A DNA stretch of 30,000 nt, from positions 1 through 30,000 of the forward strand of contig CAJNDS010000264.1 in assembly GCA_905221605.1 (NCBI GenBank). The letters run 5' to 3'. Source of the stretch: Symbiodinium natans (Eukaryota; Sar; Dinophyceae; Suessiales; Symbiodiniaceae). A program made the translations under genes and the position numbers. A model generated the notes under the pieces. It made no database searches and was not told the DNA's origin. It worked only from the letters and a program-made list of their open reading frames with translations. Shown here piece by piece: positions 1 to 9,300 of this stretch (within the stretch, counting starts at the first letter, position 1; each line of letters begins with the position of its first letter).

Positions 1-61
1 CCCCCCCCCCCCCCCCGCTCCGATGGAAGGTCAGCGGCATCTGCCCACACCTGGATTTCAG

Positions 62-98
62 CGTTTTCGGGCTCCAAGTGTTCTCTGGCGCCACGTCG
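62..98 (+). CDS. Candidate short internal exon, unknown protein
   Basis: A 37-nt stretch lies between an acceptor-like ggatttcag and a consensus donor gtgaga. Read with one leading base it gives VFGLQVFSGATS, which ends exactly at a codon boundary. There is no upstream context because the window opens in a run of C. It could be chance, since the segment is short. No family is recognised. Confidence 0.3.
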
Positions 99-345
99 GT
101 GAGAATCCTTGCATCAAGGAACTAAAGGAAGGACCCTTATAAGGGACCTTAGGGGTTCTTTGGGCTTATTTCGGGGCTACTTAGATACATAGGGACTATA
201 TAAGGTATATATAAGGGTTTTATAGGGGGAATAAGATTAAGGGTCGCTGACCGGTTCAGTGGTTTCAGGGCTTGGGGGGTTTTGGGGGCGTTTGGGAGGT
301 GTGGGGGTTCAGGGTTTTCGTGACCTCAGATGATACAGCCCTAAG

Positions 346-382
346 CCCGAAACCCTAAACCCTAAACCCTAAACCCTAAACC
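346..382. repeat. CCCTAAA telomere-type block
   Basis: About four exact CCCTAAA units on the + strand, directly beside the minus-strand exon at 396-470. On the other side of that exon (481-590) the same heptamer appears as TTTAGGG with TTTCGGG variants, so the exon sits between inverted copies. Confidence 0.9.
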
Positions 383-395
383 CCTCCAAGAGCTG

Positions 396-470
396 CCGCG
401 CGGCACGGGCCGCCGGGCCTTCACATACCTCTCCTCGAACTCCTGGGAGGAGAGGGAGGCCAGACTCCTC
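396..470 (-). CDS. Exon of an unrecognised minus-strand gene (follows 1035-1133)
   Basis: The exon starts after the acceptor ggctgccag. The chosen frame (one leading G, then AGG AGT CTG) has G or C at nearly every third position and includes SLASLSSQEFEERYVKARR. It is rich in Ser, Glu and Arg and probably helical. The exon at 1035-1133 ends with the two bases AG, and this exon supplies the G that completes an Arg codon, so the two phases agree. The 3' end is uncertain. AAG|GC at 419 would be a GC donor; alternatively coding runs to about 396, where CCCTAAA repeats begin. No family is recognised. Confidence 0.6.
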
Positions 471-480
471 CTGGCAGCCG

Positions 481-600
481 TGGGGTTTAGGGTTTCGGGT
501 TTCGGGTTTCGGGTTTAGGGTTTAGGGTTTAGGGTTTCGGGCTTAGGGTTTGGGGGGTTTCGGGGTTTCGGGTTTAGGGTTCGGGACTTAGGGTTCAGGG
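481..600. repeat. Degenerate TTTAGGG/TTTCGGG block
   Basis: Tandem heptamers of the TTTAGGG type with frequent TTTCGGG and GCTTAGGG variants. The sequence from 600 to 1020 shows no convincing exon. It holds a possible donor gggtgagtgc on the minus strand near 850-865 and scattered CCCTAAA units near 995-1015. Confidence 0.85.
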
Positions 601-1034
601 CCTCGGGTAGTAAGAGGGCTTAAGGCTTACGCTTTGGGGTTTGATGGCTCCAGGTTTGGGAGGCCTGCTCCTGTGGGGTTTTGAAAGAGTTTGGGACTTG
701 GGATTTGGAGGGGGGGTAGGGAGACCCCTGCGAAGCCGTCAAAGAAAGCTCTAATGTCCCCGCTGATTGAAGTTCAAGCCGAATTGACCCTGAGGCCATC
801 AACATCCCTGTCTTCCGAAGCCTGAAGCTTTACACGGTTTCTTTAAGGCTCGGCACTCACCCAAAAGACTCCCCCAAGCATCAACTCTGGAAAGGAGACG
901 CGGTCACCGAAGGAAACATAAAAACTACGCGTGAAGGACCTTCGAACCCCAAAATCCCATGACCCCCAAAATTTCACGCCCCCCCTCCCCCAGAACCCCT
1001 AAACCCTAAACCCTGAACCCGAAGAGACCCGGGC

Positions 1035-1133
1035 CTCTCGATGGGGGGCCAGGCTCCCACGGAGAAGTTGTAGGGGCCGAAGCCCGGGAAGGAGTGCTCG
1101 TAGCGCCGCCGCAGGCGACCGTCGGTGCCTCGG
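1035..1133 (-). CDS. Exon of an unrecognised minus-strand gene
   Basis: The exon starts after the acceptor ccctcaagcag and ends at a probable GC donor (GAGAG|GCCCGG). It encodes RGTDGRLRRRYEHSF followed by PGFGPYNFSVGAWPPIE: an Arg-rich stretch, then an aromatic and Pro/Gly-rich stretch. GC3 is very high, unlike the other two frames. Its trailing two bases match the phase of the exon at 396-470. The next exon upstream is probably 1501-1584. No family is recognised, and a short conserved motif could be missed at this length. Confidence 0.65.
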
Positions 1134-1140
1134 CTGCTTG

Positions 1141-1272
1141 AGGGTTTAGGGCTTAGGGCTTGGGGTTTAAGGTTTAGGGTTTCGGGTTGAAGGTTTAGGG
1201 TTTAGGGTTTAGGGTTTTGGGTTTTGGGTTTAGGGTTAAGAGCTTTTAAGAGCTTAGGGTTTAGGATTTAGT
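1141..1272. repeat. TTTAGGG-type block
   Basis: Degenerate then regular TTTAGGG units on the + strand, starting eight bases beyond the 5' edge of the exon at 1035-1133. It is therefore the intron sequence just upstream of that exon's acceptor. Confidence 0.9.
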
Positions 1273-1500
1273 TTCTGAAGAAGGGGCGAAGGGATTATTC
1301 AGGTTGTTATTGGTGGGAGACAGGCGTGGGAATCGCCTCTGTATTGCAAACTGCCCCAGGCGTTCCGGCTAAACACTTGGCCTAGAAAGCCCTGGATCAG
1401 GCCACCACCACCTAAACCCGTTCATTTTGCACCACACAACTAGCCTCACTCGCCCAACACAAAGATCCCTGGGCTTAGGCTTCTCTGGGCTCAGGGTCAT

Positions 1501-1584
1501 CGCCGAGGTTCCAAACTTCATCCACAGCAATGTCAGCGTGCGCTGCAGCTGCCACTGCCCTGCGTTGGTGGCCAGGAACGCGGC
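1501..1584 (-). CDS. Exon of an unrecognised minus-strand gene
   Basis: The exon starts in phase 0 after the acceptor caagaccgcag. It encodes AAFLATNAGQWQLQRTL followed by TLLWMKFGTSA, an amphipathic or hydrophobic segment with strong GC3. The frame stays open beyond 1501, so the donor is uncertain; a GA or GC donor lies near 1500. It is probably the first visible exon of the gene that continues at 1035-1133 and 396-470. Confidence 0.55.
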
Positions 1585-1729
1585 CTGCGGTCTTGAACCC
1601 CTTGAAACCCTCAACCCTGCCCTACACTAACAGAAGGAAAGTATATGACCCTAAGGGGTCTTGGGCTTCCTTACATGGGGCGGAACGGAAGGACACGGAA
1701 GCCCTGGCTCCAGAATACTAGGGCATTCA

Positions 1730-1783
1730 GGGTTTAGGGTTTAGGGTTTAGGGTTTAGGGTTTAGGGTTTAGGGTTTAGGGTC
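1730..1783. repeat. TTTAGGG array
   Basis: About seven uninterrupted TTTAGGG units on the + strand, ending about 25 bases before the plus-strand exon at 1809. Confidence 0.95.
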
Positions 1784-1808
1784 TTAAGCACCATCAGCCG
1801 ATCTTCAG

Positions 1809-1942
1809 CCGGGTAGCCCAGGCGGCGACCAGGGCCAGGGACCAAGCCAAGCACGTGCCGGCGCGCGCCATTTGCCTCGCCTTCCTCACCAACGGCGCCT
1901 TCAGGAGCCACTTCGACTTGCTTCAAACGCCGAAGTCTCCAG
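1809..1942 (+). CDS. Exon of an unrecognised plus-strand gene
   Basis: The exon starts after the acceptor ccgatcttcag with one leading base. It encodes RVAQAATRARDQAKHVPAR, then AICLAFLTNGAFRSHFDLLQ. GC3 is far higher than in the open frame on the opposite strand, so plus is preferred. The basic helix followed by a hydrophobic helix could be a buried or membrane-proximal region. The end is set by a probable GC or GG donor just before GGCTTAGG and is uncertain by several bases. No family is recognised. Confidence 0.55.
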
Positions 1943-2065
1943 GGCTTAGGGACGTTTAGAGAGTCCATTCGGGTGCATCATTAGGACTTAGGTCAGGGTA
2001 AGAAGGGCCTGAAGGCCCTATAAGGGGGCCGAGAGGGTTTCGGGTTCAGAGCCGTCGTAAAGGTT

Positions 2066-2410
2066 GGGGCTTAGGGTTTAGGGTTTAGGGTCTAGGGTCT
2101 AGGGTCTAGGGTTTAGGGTTTAGGGTTCAGGGTTTAGGGTTTAGGGTTTAGGGTTGAAGGATTTCGGGCATAGGGTTGAGCTTTGAAGATCCAGAGGGGT
2201 TGTTCAGAGGGTTGCACCTCGGCTTGAGCCGATCAAGCTGAAGGATGCTGGAAGGGTTTAGGGTTTAGGGTGTAGGGTTTAGGGTTTAGGGTTTAGGGTT
2301 TAGGGTTTAGGGTTTGGGGTTTAGGGTTTAGGGTTTAGGGTTTAGGGTTTGGGGTTTGGGGTTTGGGGTTTAGGGTTTGGGGTTTGGGGTTTGGGGTTTG
2401 GGGTGTAGGG
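2066..2410. repeat. TTTAGGG arrays with TTTGGGG, TCTAGGG and TTCAGGG variants
   Basis: Two blocks (2066-2158 and 2254-2410), both in TTTAGGG orientation on the + strand. The second grades into TTTGGGG units at its right end. About 95 bases of unique sequence between them show no convincing exon. Confidence 0.9.
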
Positions 2411-2548
2411 TTCGGTCGGGAACGCTAGGCCCTATCCCCCACCAACCCCCACTAAAGCCTACAAAGGTCTGCTGTACCTAAACCCTAAACCCTTTTTGGA
2501 ATTCGGGGGGGGGTTCTACGAGGTTCCCACAAACCCTGGGACTGCGGC

Positions 2549-2649
2549 GTCCGACATGCAAGGTTGGGTTTTCGAGATGCAAAGCGCGCGCCCGAGATGC
2601 ATGGCACCAAGCCGTTTGCATCTCGAAAACCCAACCTTGCATGTCGGAC
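2549..2649. repeat. Foldback at left edge of the 2.5-5.2 kb satellite
   Basis: The 35 bases at 2549-2583 are the exact reverse complement of 2615-2649, separated by 31 bases. The right arm is the standard module head (TTTGCATCTCGAAAACCC plus AACCTTGCATGTCGGAC). The left arm is therefore an inverted copy of the head, and it forms the outer border of the satellite. Confidence 0.9.
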
Positions 2650-5240
2650 CAGGATTCTATTATCCAGAGAAAATTCCTCCCTGTCTCTTTACTTTTAATA
2701 GGATTTCCTCCACGGGCTCAGCAGTTTGCATCTCGAAAACCCACCTGTGCCGGTCCGACCCAGATTTTACTATTTTACTATTTTACTATTTTACTATTTT
2801 ACTATTTTACTATTTTACTATTTTACTAATTTTACGTGAAATCGGGAGTTTGCATCTCGAAAACCCAACCTTGCATGTCGGACCAAGATTCTATTATCCA
2901 GAGAAAATTCCTCCCTGTCTCTTTACTTTTAATAGGATTTCCTCCACGGGCTCAGCAGTTTGCATCTCGAAAACCCACCTGTGCCGGTCCGACCCAGATT
3001 TTACTATTTTACTATTTTACTATTTTACTATTTTACTATTTTACTATTTTACTAATTTTACGGGAAATCGGGAGTTTGCATCTCGAAAACCCAACCTTGC
3101 ATGTCGGACCAGGATTCTATTATCCAGAGAAAATTCCTCCCTGTCTCTTTACTTTTAATAGGATTTCCTCCACGGGCTCAGCAGTTTGCATCTCGAAAAC
3201 CCACCTGTGCCGGTCCGACCCAGATTTTACTATTTTACTATTTTACTATTTTACTATTTTACTATTTTACTAATTTTACGGGAAATCGGGAGTTTGCATC
3301 TCGAAAACCCAACCTTGCATGTCGGACCAGGATTCTATTATCCAGAGAAAATTCCTCCCTGTCTCTTTACCTTTAATAGGATTTCCTCCACGGGCTCAGC
3401 AGTTTGCATCTCGAAAACCCACCTGTGCCGGTCCGACCCAGATTTTGCTATTTTACTATTTTGCTATTTTACTAATTTTACGGGAAATCGGGAGTTTGCA
3501 TCTCGAAAACCCAACCTTGCATGTCGGACCAGGATTCTATTATCCAGAGAAAATTCCTCCCTGTCTCTTTACTTTTAACAGGATTTCCTCCACGGGCTCA
3601 GCAGTTTGCATCTCGAAAACCCACCTGTGCCGGTCCGACCCAGATTTTACTATTTTACTATTTTACTATTTTACTATTTTACTATTTTACGATTTTACTA
3701 TTTTACTATTTTACGGGAAATCGGGAGTTTGCATCTCGAAAACCCACCTGTGCCGGTTGGACCCAGAAATTACCGCTTTACTGATTTCGCGCGAAATCCA
3801 GAGAAAATTCCTCCCTCTCTCTTTACTTTTAACAGGATTTCCTCCACGGGCTCAGCAGTTTGCATCTCGAAAACCCACCTGTGCCGGTCCGACCCAGATT
3901 TTACTATTTTACTATTTTACTATTTTACTATTTTACTAATTTTACGGGAAATCGGGAGTTTGCATCTCGAAAACCCAACCTTGCATGTCGGACCAGGATT
4001 CTATTATCCAGAGAAAATTCCTCCCTGTCTCTTTACTTTTAAAAAGATTTCCTCCACGGGCTCAGCAGTTTGCATCTCGAAAACCCACCTGTGCCGGTCC
4101 GACCCAGATTTTACTATTTTACTATTTTACTAATTTTACGGGAAATCGGGAGTTTGCATCTCGAAAACCCACCTGTGCCGGTTGGACCCAGAAATTACCG
4201 CTTTACTGATTTCGCGCGAAATCCAGAGAAAATGCCTCCCTGTCTCTTTACTTTTAATAGGATTTCCTCCACAGGCTCAGCAGTTTGCATCTCGAAAACC
4301 CACCTGTGCCGGTCCGACCCAGATTTTACTATTTTACTATTTTACTATTTTACTATTTTACAAATTTTACGGGAAATCGGGAGTTTGCATCTCGAAAACC
4401 CACCTGTGCCGGTTGGACCCAGAAATTGCCCTTTTCCTGATTTCGCGCGAAATCCAGAGAAAATTCCTCCCTCTCTCTTTACTTTTAATAGGATTTCCTC
4501 CACGGGCTCAGCAGTTTGCATCTCGAAAACCCAGCTGTGCCGATCCGACCCAGATTTTTTCTATTTTACTATATTTTACTACTTTTACGCGAACTCGGGA
4601 GTTTGCATCTCGAAAACCCACCTGCGCCGGTCCGACCCAGATTTTACTATTTTACTATTTTACTATTTTACTATTTTACTATTTTACTATTTTACTATTT
4701 TACTATTTTACTATTTTACTATTTTACTATTTTACTATTTTACTATTTTACTATTTTACTATTTTACTATTTTACGGGAAATCGGGAGTTTGCATCTCGA
4801 AAACCCACCTGTGCCGGTTGGACCCAGAAATTACCGCTTTACTGATTTCGCGCGAAATCCAGAGAAAATTCCTCCCTCTCTCTTTACTTTTAATAGGATT
4901 TCCTCCACGGGCTCAACAGTTTGCATCTCGAAAACCCACCTGTGCCGGTCCGACCCAGATTTTACTATTTTACTATTTTACTAATTTTACGGGAAATCGG
5001 GAGTTTGCATCTCGAAAACCCACCTGTGCCGGTTGGACCCAGAAATTGCCGCTTTCCTGATTTCGCGCGAAATCCAGAGAAAATTCCTCCCTCTCTCTTT
5101 ACTTTTAATAGTATTTCCTCCACGGGCTCAGCAGTTTGCATCTCAAAAACCTACCTTTGCATGTCGGACCCCAAGAAAGTTTGCATCTCGAAAACCCAAC
5201 CTTGCATGTCGGACCCCCAATTTGCATGTCGGACAGAGGG
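2615..5240. repeat. Composite satellite: about 24 modules with head TTTGCATCTCGAAAACCC
   Basis: Modules of about 85-190 bases all begin with this head. Three continuations are seen. Type A continues with CAACCTTGCATGTCGGACC. Type B continues with CACCTGTGCCGGTCCGACC and then (TTTTACTA)n. Type C continues with CACCTGTGCCGGTTGGACC and then a GATTTCGCGCGAAATC palindrome. Types A and C are followed by a shared block ending CCTCCACGGGCTCAGCAG. The order is nearly strictly A-B in the left half and C-B in the right half, so the higher-order unit is a dimer. The last two heads (about 5137 and 5181) are truncated and degenerate. Long open frames through the array (up to 304 codons) arise from lack of stops, not from coding. 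Confidence 0.9.
4640..4775. repeat. (TTTTACTA)n microsatellite, longest tract
   Basis: About 16 units of the octamer TTTTACTA. Shorter tracts of the same octamer, of varying copy number, occur in every type B module of the surrounding satellite. Confidence 0.95.
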
Positions 5241-6060
5241 ATCCCAGCTCTGTTTGGGTCGTTCTTGAAATTTAAGAAAATGCATCGAACCCTTCTCAGG
5301 CCTGTAGTCAGTCCCCTCTCATGGTGGTTTCCGACACTAGGGGCACCCTTCTTGGGGTCCTTTTTGTAAGGGAGTCCGATTTTCTTGGGGTCCATTTTCA
5401 GGGTCCCCTACGTTCGTAAACCAAGGCCATGTATTCTTCTACCGAGGCCCTCCTGTAGTCAGGGCGGTTTCCAGGGAGAACTCTTACAGCTTCTTTGCCG
5501 CCACGATCAGCCACGGCATGTTATAAACAGCGGCTTTCAATATCTTATCATGTCAAGTAGTCGTGGGAAGGGCTTGTAAGAGCTATCTGTAGCCGTTTAG
5601 GACTGAGAATCCCTGATTACTCTTGTTGCCCTTCCGAAAACCCGCAACCAACCCCCCCCCCCCAAGAGCTGGCGATTGTTGACACTCTAAACCCCTAAAC
5701 CTTAAAACCCTCCCCCTAAACCCTAAACCCTTAAACCCCCCCTCCCAGAGTTGGCGATGTTTGACGCCCCCTCACGCGCGCTGCGCGGGCGGTGTTCGCG
5801 ATCGCTCCCGGGCAAAGGCCGGCGAAGGCGCCGGGCAGGGAGCCAACCTCTGCTTCGCCCACTTGGGGCGTTCGGGCTTTAAACGCCTAAACCTGAAAAC
5901 GTGAACCACCAACGACAAAGCCGCACCATAATGCATATCATACACCAATTGGATAATATCTTGAAATACAACATACTGTAGCTTGATATGACTCATATGA
6001 CTAAACACATATCACGGTACAGGATACAAGAAGAAGAATGGGCCCCCACCCACACACACA
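5241..6060. other. No firm gene; duplicated short motif and AT-rich stretch
   Basis: The sequence agagctggcgattgttgac (about 5664) recurs as agagttggcgatgtttgac (about 5747), each beside degenerate CCCTAAA units. A GC-rich patch at 5765-5880 is open on the plus strand (it would include AGQGANLCFAHLG), but I see no good splice sites. From 5920 to 6030 the sequence is AT-rich, probably intron leading to the exon at 6067. Confidence 0.4.
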
Positions 6061-6066
6061 CACCAG

Positions 6067-6225
6067 AGGTGTACCCAAACCTGAGGCGTTGGCGGCATCA
6101 CATGCCCGGGGGGCCCGCCGACGAGGAGAACCTCGGCAAGGATGCCACAGCAGCTCAGGGCAGATACTACATGACAGCTGATGCATTATGGGCCCAAATG
6201 CTCAGAATTACAAGGAGAAGAATAG
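6067..6225 (+). CDS. Exon of an unrecognised plus-strand gene
   Basis: The exon lies between an acceptor in cacacacacaccag and a consensus donor gtatgt. It encodes EVYPNLRRWRHHMPGG, then PADEENLGKDATAAQGRYYM and TADALWAQMLRITRRRI. The C-terminal part looks like an amphipathic, basic helix. It ends with one base in hand, which fits the micro-exon at 6308-6323. No family is recognised. Confidence 0.6.
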
Positions 6226-6307
6226 GTATGTTCAAGCTCAACATCGGGGGGGTGGGGGCGGGGCATCAAGGGCCTTCAAAGCGTATCCATGACTTCCGCG
6301 CCTTCAG

Positions 6308-6323
6308 AGGAGTGCTTTTCAAG
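6308..6323 (+). CDS. Candidate 16-nt micro-exon
   Basis: The 16 bases lie between the acceptor cgccttcag and the donor gtattg. Adding them to the single base left by the exon at 6067-6225 leaves two bases, exactly what the exon starting at 6627 needs. The joined reading at the junctions is I-EECFS-R-YLEY. The phase match is the main support, since the segment is too short to judge by composition. Confidence 0.4.
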
Positions 6324-6626
6324 GTATTGAGGAGCCAAGCTTTGCAACAGTGGCACCTGATCTTTCTGGGCAGGTCCATTTGGGGGTAATTACAGAGCCG
6401 ATGATCTTCGCAAAATTGTGCAACTGGCTCATAACCCCTGAACACAACACCCCCCAAAGCCTTTGAGCCCCAAACCCTGGAACCGCTCCGAAGCCCTTCT
6501 CGCCCAAACTTCTTTCTGCAGAGGAGCAGGTGGCATGGACAGCGCCGCATTGGGCGGTGCTAGCAGGTAGGGCTGTTCGGGCCTTGCACTGTCAGTTGCG
6601 TCACGAAGCTTTGTTATGCATTGCAG

Positions 6627-6789
6627 ATACTTGGAGTATTCAAGGCGCTTGGGCTTCGGCGGTTTAGGGCGTCGGGGCCATGCTTCTGACAACAAGATCC
6701 ACCGTGCAAACGCGTTAACGACGCTCAAGACACTTCCACATCCTAGCCCTGAACATGCAAAGCTAAACCCTTACGCCCTTGTGCATTGA
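6627..6789 (+). CDS. Probable 3' exon of the plus-strand gene at 6067
   Basis: The exon starts after the acceptor ttatgcattgcag. The frame gives YLEYSRRLGFGGLGRRGHAS followed by DNKIHRANALTTLKTL and runs to TGA at 6787-6789. It is rich in Arg, Gly and Lys. The part after about 6720 reads less like coding, so an internal donor is possible and the true end may be earlier. No family is recognised. Confidence 0.5.
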
Positions 6790-6959
6790 AGCCCGCAGAA
6801 CCTGATTCGACAGCCAAACCGACAATCTGTTGGTGTTCTGAAGGAAAACTCGCTTCATACAAAACCGTGCCGCAACCGAAACGTCCCTTGCTTGGGACCC
6901 CAGCGCACGCAGCGTCTCGGCAGCAGTGGGCGCCCCGACCTACAGAAGGATTTAGAGAT

Positions 6960-7060
6960 TTAGGGCTTGGGGCTTGGGGTGTAGGATTTCGGGCTTGGGG
7001 ATTAGAGTTCAAGGTTTAGGGCTTAGGGTTTGGGGTCTTGGGCTTGGGGTTCATGGTTAG
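6960..7060. repeat. Degenerate TTTAGGG/CTTGGGG block
   Basis: Imperfect heptamers on the + strand (TTTAGGG, CTTGGGG, TTTGGGG). The stretch 6790-6960 is open on both strands but shows no splice signals I trust. Confidence 0.7.
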
Positions 7061-7075
7061 GGGTTAGGGTAGAGC

Positions 7076-7136
7076 CTGACGAAAGGGAGACGAGAGCGAT
7101 CAAGTAGGGCACAGTGAGCAAGGCATGCGGTTTGAT
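7076..7136 (-). CDS. Candidate hydrophobic exon, unknown protein
   Basis: The exon follows an acceptor gggttgagag in phase 0 and encodes IKPHALLTVPYLIALVSLSS, a possible membrane segment. It ends at a probable GC donor (TCAG|GCTC). CCCTAAA units (7143-7220) directly abut its 5' edge. No family is recognised. Confidence 0.45.
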
Positions 7137-7142
7137 CTCTCA

Positions 7143-7225
7143 ACCCTAACCCTAAACCCTAAACCCTAAACCCGAAACCCTAAGCCCTAAACCTACACCC
7201 TATGCCCTAAACCCTAAACCGTGAA
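7143..7225. repeat. CCCTAAA block
   Basis: Regular then degenerate CCCTAAA units on the + strand, starting about seven bases from the exon at 7076-7136. The block before that exon (6960-7060) is in the opposite orientation. Confidence 0.9.
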
Positions 7226-7312
7226 CCCACGGTCCCCTAAACCATACAGTCATTAACTATCAGCCATGTTGGTTTCCTTCTGTGTTTGGTCTCCTTCGTC
7301 CTTTCCCTGATC

Positions 7313-7356
7313 CGGAAAATTGGGGCGCATAGTACCCTATGCGCCCCAATTTTCCG
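7313..7356. repeat. Perfect 20-bp hairpin (foldback)
   Basis: The arms 7313-7332 and 7337-7356 are exact reverse complements around a 4-base loop, tacc. The arm sequence is CGGAAAATTGGGGCGCATAG. There is no U-run or other terminator context, and the organism is probably eukaryotic, so I do not call it a transcription terminator. Confidence 0.9.
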
Positions 7357-8390
7357 CCTGTGCTACCACAATCCCTATTCAGGCGTAGGGACCATGGACC
7401 CTTTTGATGACTTGCAGAACCAATGTGATTCTTATTACCATCTGTTGTTGTATCAATAGCATTGGATTCCGAGTCAATGTGAGTATATCAATGATAGTAT
7501 TTAATTACCTTGAATAACGATGCATATACTATGTTTATAAGCAGATCAGCCATAAGCAAAAACTAGATGAAGAAAAGCTACGACTAACGGATGACATAAT
7601 AGTGAATTTTCAGTAATACGCATGTAATGACTATGATTACTTTACTTCCGAAGACTCTGGTTGGGCACTCCAGGGACACCCTGGGGCTGGGCACTCCAGA
7701 AACACTCGGGGATACTCCGGCGGGGATATTCTGGGGCTGGGCACTCCGGCTCCGGGTAGGTTCGGGCACTCCAGATACAGGATACGGGCGATGGGCGAGG
7801 AGTAGACCGGGCGAGGCGAAGAGTTTAGTTTATAATGTAACAACCCCACGCCGAGGGTGGGGAATAAACATAAACAAAAAATGAATCACAGAACAACATG
7901 AAAACCAAGCAAACATGAGCAGTTTGTTTCTTGCGCTGGAATATCACTGTAAGTAATAATCAGGTTGCTCACATCCAACACGTGCAATATCAATTCTTTC
8001 CACGTTCAGCTCGTTGCTCGTTGAGGTTCCTCACCTTGGTGAGGACTGCCTGCAGTCTTTCTCAAACGCTAACGTTGCCGGAATGTATTTATGTTACCTT
8101 CTAGTTGTTCTACATTATTCTTCCTAACGTTACATGTTACGCTACCTATTTATTGCTTCTATATTGTTCTTCCTCACGTTACCATTATTAACATGATGAA
8201 TAATGCCATGATTTCCAGTTTCTGCATAAGATCCATAACCGAGGCCCCTTCTTTAGCGTTCTACAGCCGCGCCCGGTTGCCGCCCCCAGCTTAAGTGGAG
8301 GGCAGGGAGCCGTTTCACAATTTCCCTTTTCGAGCGCGGCAAACCCCTGACTCCAGCTGAGGCAAGGCGGAGCAGTTCCGCTCGGACCGA
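7357..8390. other. No firm gene; AT-rich intergenic or intron sequence with a degenerate GGGCACTCC repeat
   Basis: The sequence is AT-richer than its surroundings. From 7660 to 7780 the motif GGGCACTCC with CTGGGGCTG recurs irregularly, a decayed minisatellite. A short palindrome, gtcctcaccaaggtgaggaac read on the minus strand, lies near 8025. No exon with acceptable splice sites was seen. Confidence 0.5.
8264..8345. repeat. Dispersed repeat, copy 1
   Basis: A block containing GCCCCCAGCTTAAGTGGAGG and CGTTTCACAATTTCCC matches 8663-8745 with scattered substitutions. It is a diverged direct duplication of about 80 bp, about 400 bp apart. Confidence 0.75.
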
Positions 8391-8398
8391 TTGATGTT

Positions 8399-8588
8399 GA
8401 GTGTGTCACGTCGAAGAATTAGGAAGAATAGCAACGCAACTGCTGCTACGCTCAATCAGACCAGGGCCTCTTCTGATCTTTTTGGCGTGCCAGGGCCGCG
8501 CGTTTCTCCGGCCAACAGAAAGACAGTTTTCAAGCAACGGAGCAAGGTTTCTAAGAGCAAGAAGAAGAAGAAGCAGGCGAAGGACTAA
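8399..8588 (+). CDS. Possible 3' exon with a basic C-terminus
   Basis: The open frame follows an acceptor-like gattgatgttgag and runs to TAA at 8586-8588. It includes SVSRRRIRKNSNATAATLNQ and SSDLFGVPGPRVSPANRKTV, and ends KSKKKKKQAKD, a nuclear-localisation-like Lys-rich tail. Codon bias is weaker than in the best exons, and a second frame is also open. No family is recognised. Confidence 0.3.
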
Positions 8589-8662
8589 GCCAAGCCTTCT
8601 GAAGGCATGCAAACCCTGACACGCGGATGAACCGTGCAACCCAGCAGACCTAGCAGTTTGCT

Positions 8663-8745
8663 GCGCCCCGGTCGCTGCCCCCAGCCTAAGCGGAGGGCGG
8701 GGAACCGCTTCACAATTTCCCTTGTCGGGCGAGGCAAACCCTGGC
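8663..8745. repeat. Dispersed repeat, copy 2
   Basis: Diverged direct copy of 8264-8345 (shared GCCCCCAGC.TAAG.GGAGG and TTCACAATTTCCC). It lies between the basic ORF and the GC-rich stretch that follows. Confidence 0.75.
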
Positions 8746-8849
8746 TTGCCTTGAAGCGCAAGCCTCCCCACGAAGCTGTGGACAAGAAGAAGCAGATCAC
8801 GCACTTCAATCAAGCTCGGCCCAGACTATACTCTGGACTGGTGCACAAG

Positions 8850-9300
8850 CGGGTTGCACGGCCTCTCTGGCCTCCTTTCTCAGAACGCGGCTCCTGTAGC
8901 TGAAGCAGGCCAAACCTCCGCGAGCAGGGGCGGGACTGAACGCCGGCAGGTCTCGCAGGCGCACCCTTCTCGCAGGCCGCAGGGTTTCAGGAGCGCCAAC
9001 TCCTGCAGTTCGAGACGTCAGAAAAGCGCCCGTCAGAAAAGCGCCCGCTACGTCGCAGGGAGCCCTCGCTCAACACGCACTGCAGGCTCCTCCCTCGTCT
9101 CGGGAAGCCAGTCGCGGCCGGACATGGTCGGGGGCGAGTTGGAGAGCCGCGCGGTTCAAACATGTCAACTCTTGAGCTCTACCCTCTGCGAAGGCCCGAT
9201 CAAGACTGGCACTTTGCTCAGCTGCGGTTGGTGCTGCTGATGGCTTGGCGCTTTCTGCTGCAGTCAACTCCGCGGCGGGCGCGGGCTGGGCTGCACCTCG
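8850..9300. other. GC-rich stretch open on both strands; coding uncertain
   Basis: The plus strand is open over 8854-9240 and the minus strand over about 9070-9267 (it would include AAESAKPSAAPTAAEQ). Neither has convincing splice borders or clearly better codon bias. A 14-base direct duplication, GTCAGAAAAGCGCC twice, lies near 9018-9046. AATAAAATAA follows at 9301-9310. Confidence 0.35.

Noticed and set aside
2496-5275. Many overlapping long ORFs (up to 304 codons) with ILLFYYFT repeats
   Set aside because: They are open in several frames at once because the satellite lacks stops, and the peptides are translations of (TTTTACTA)n and the shared head. No codon bias or splice borders.
7313-7356. 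Rho-independent terminator
   Set aside because: No T-run, no bacterial gene context.
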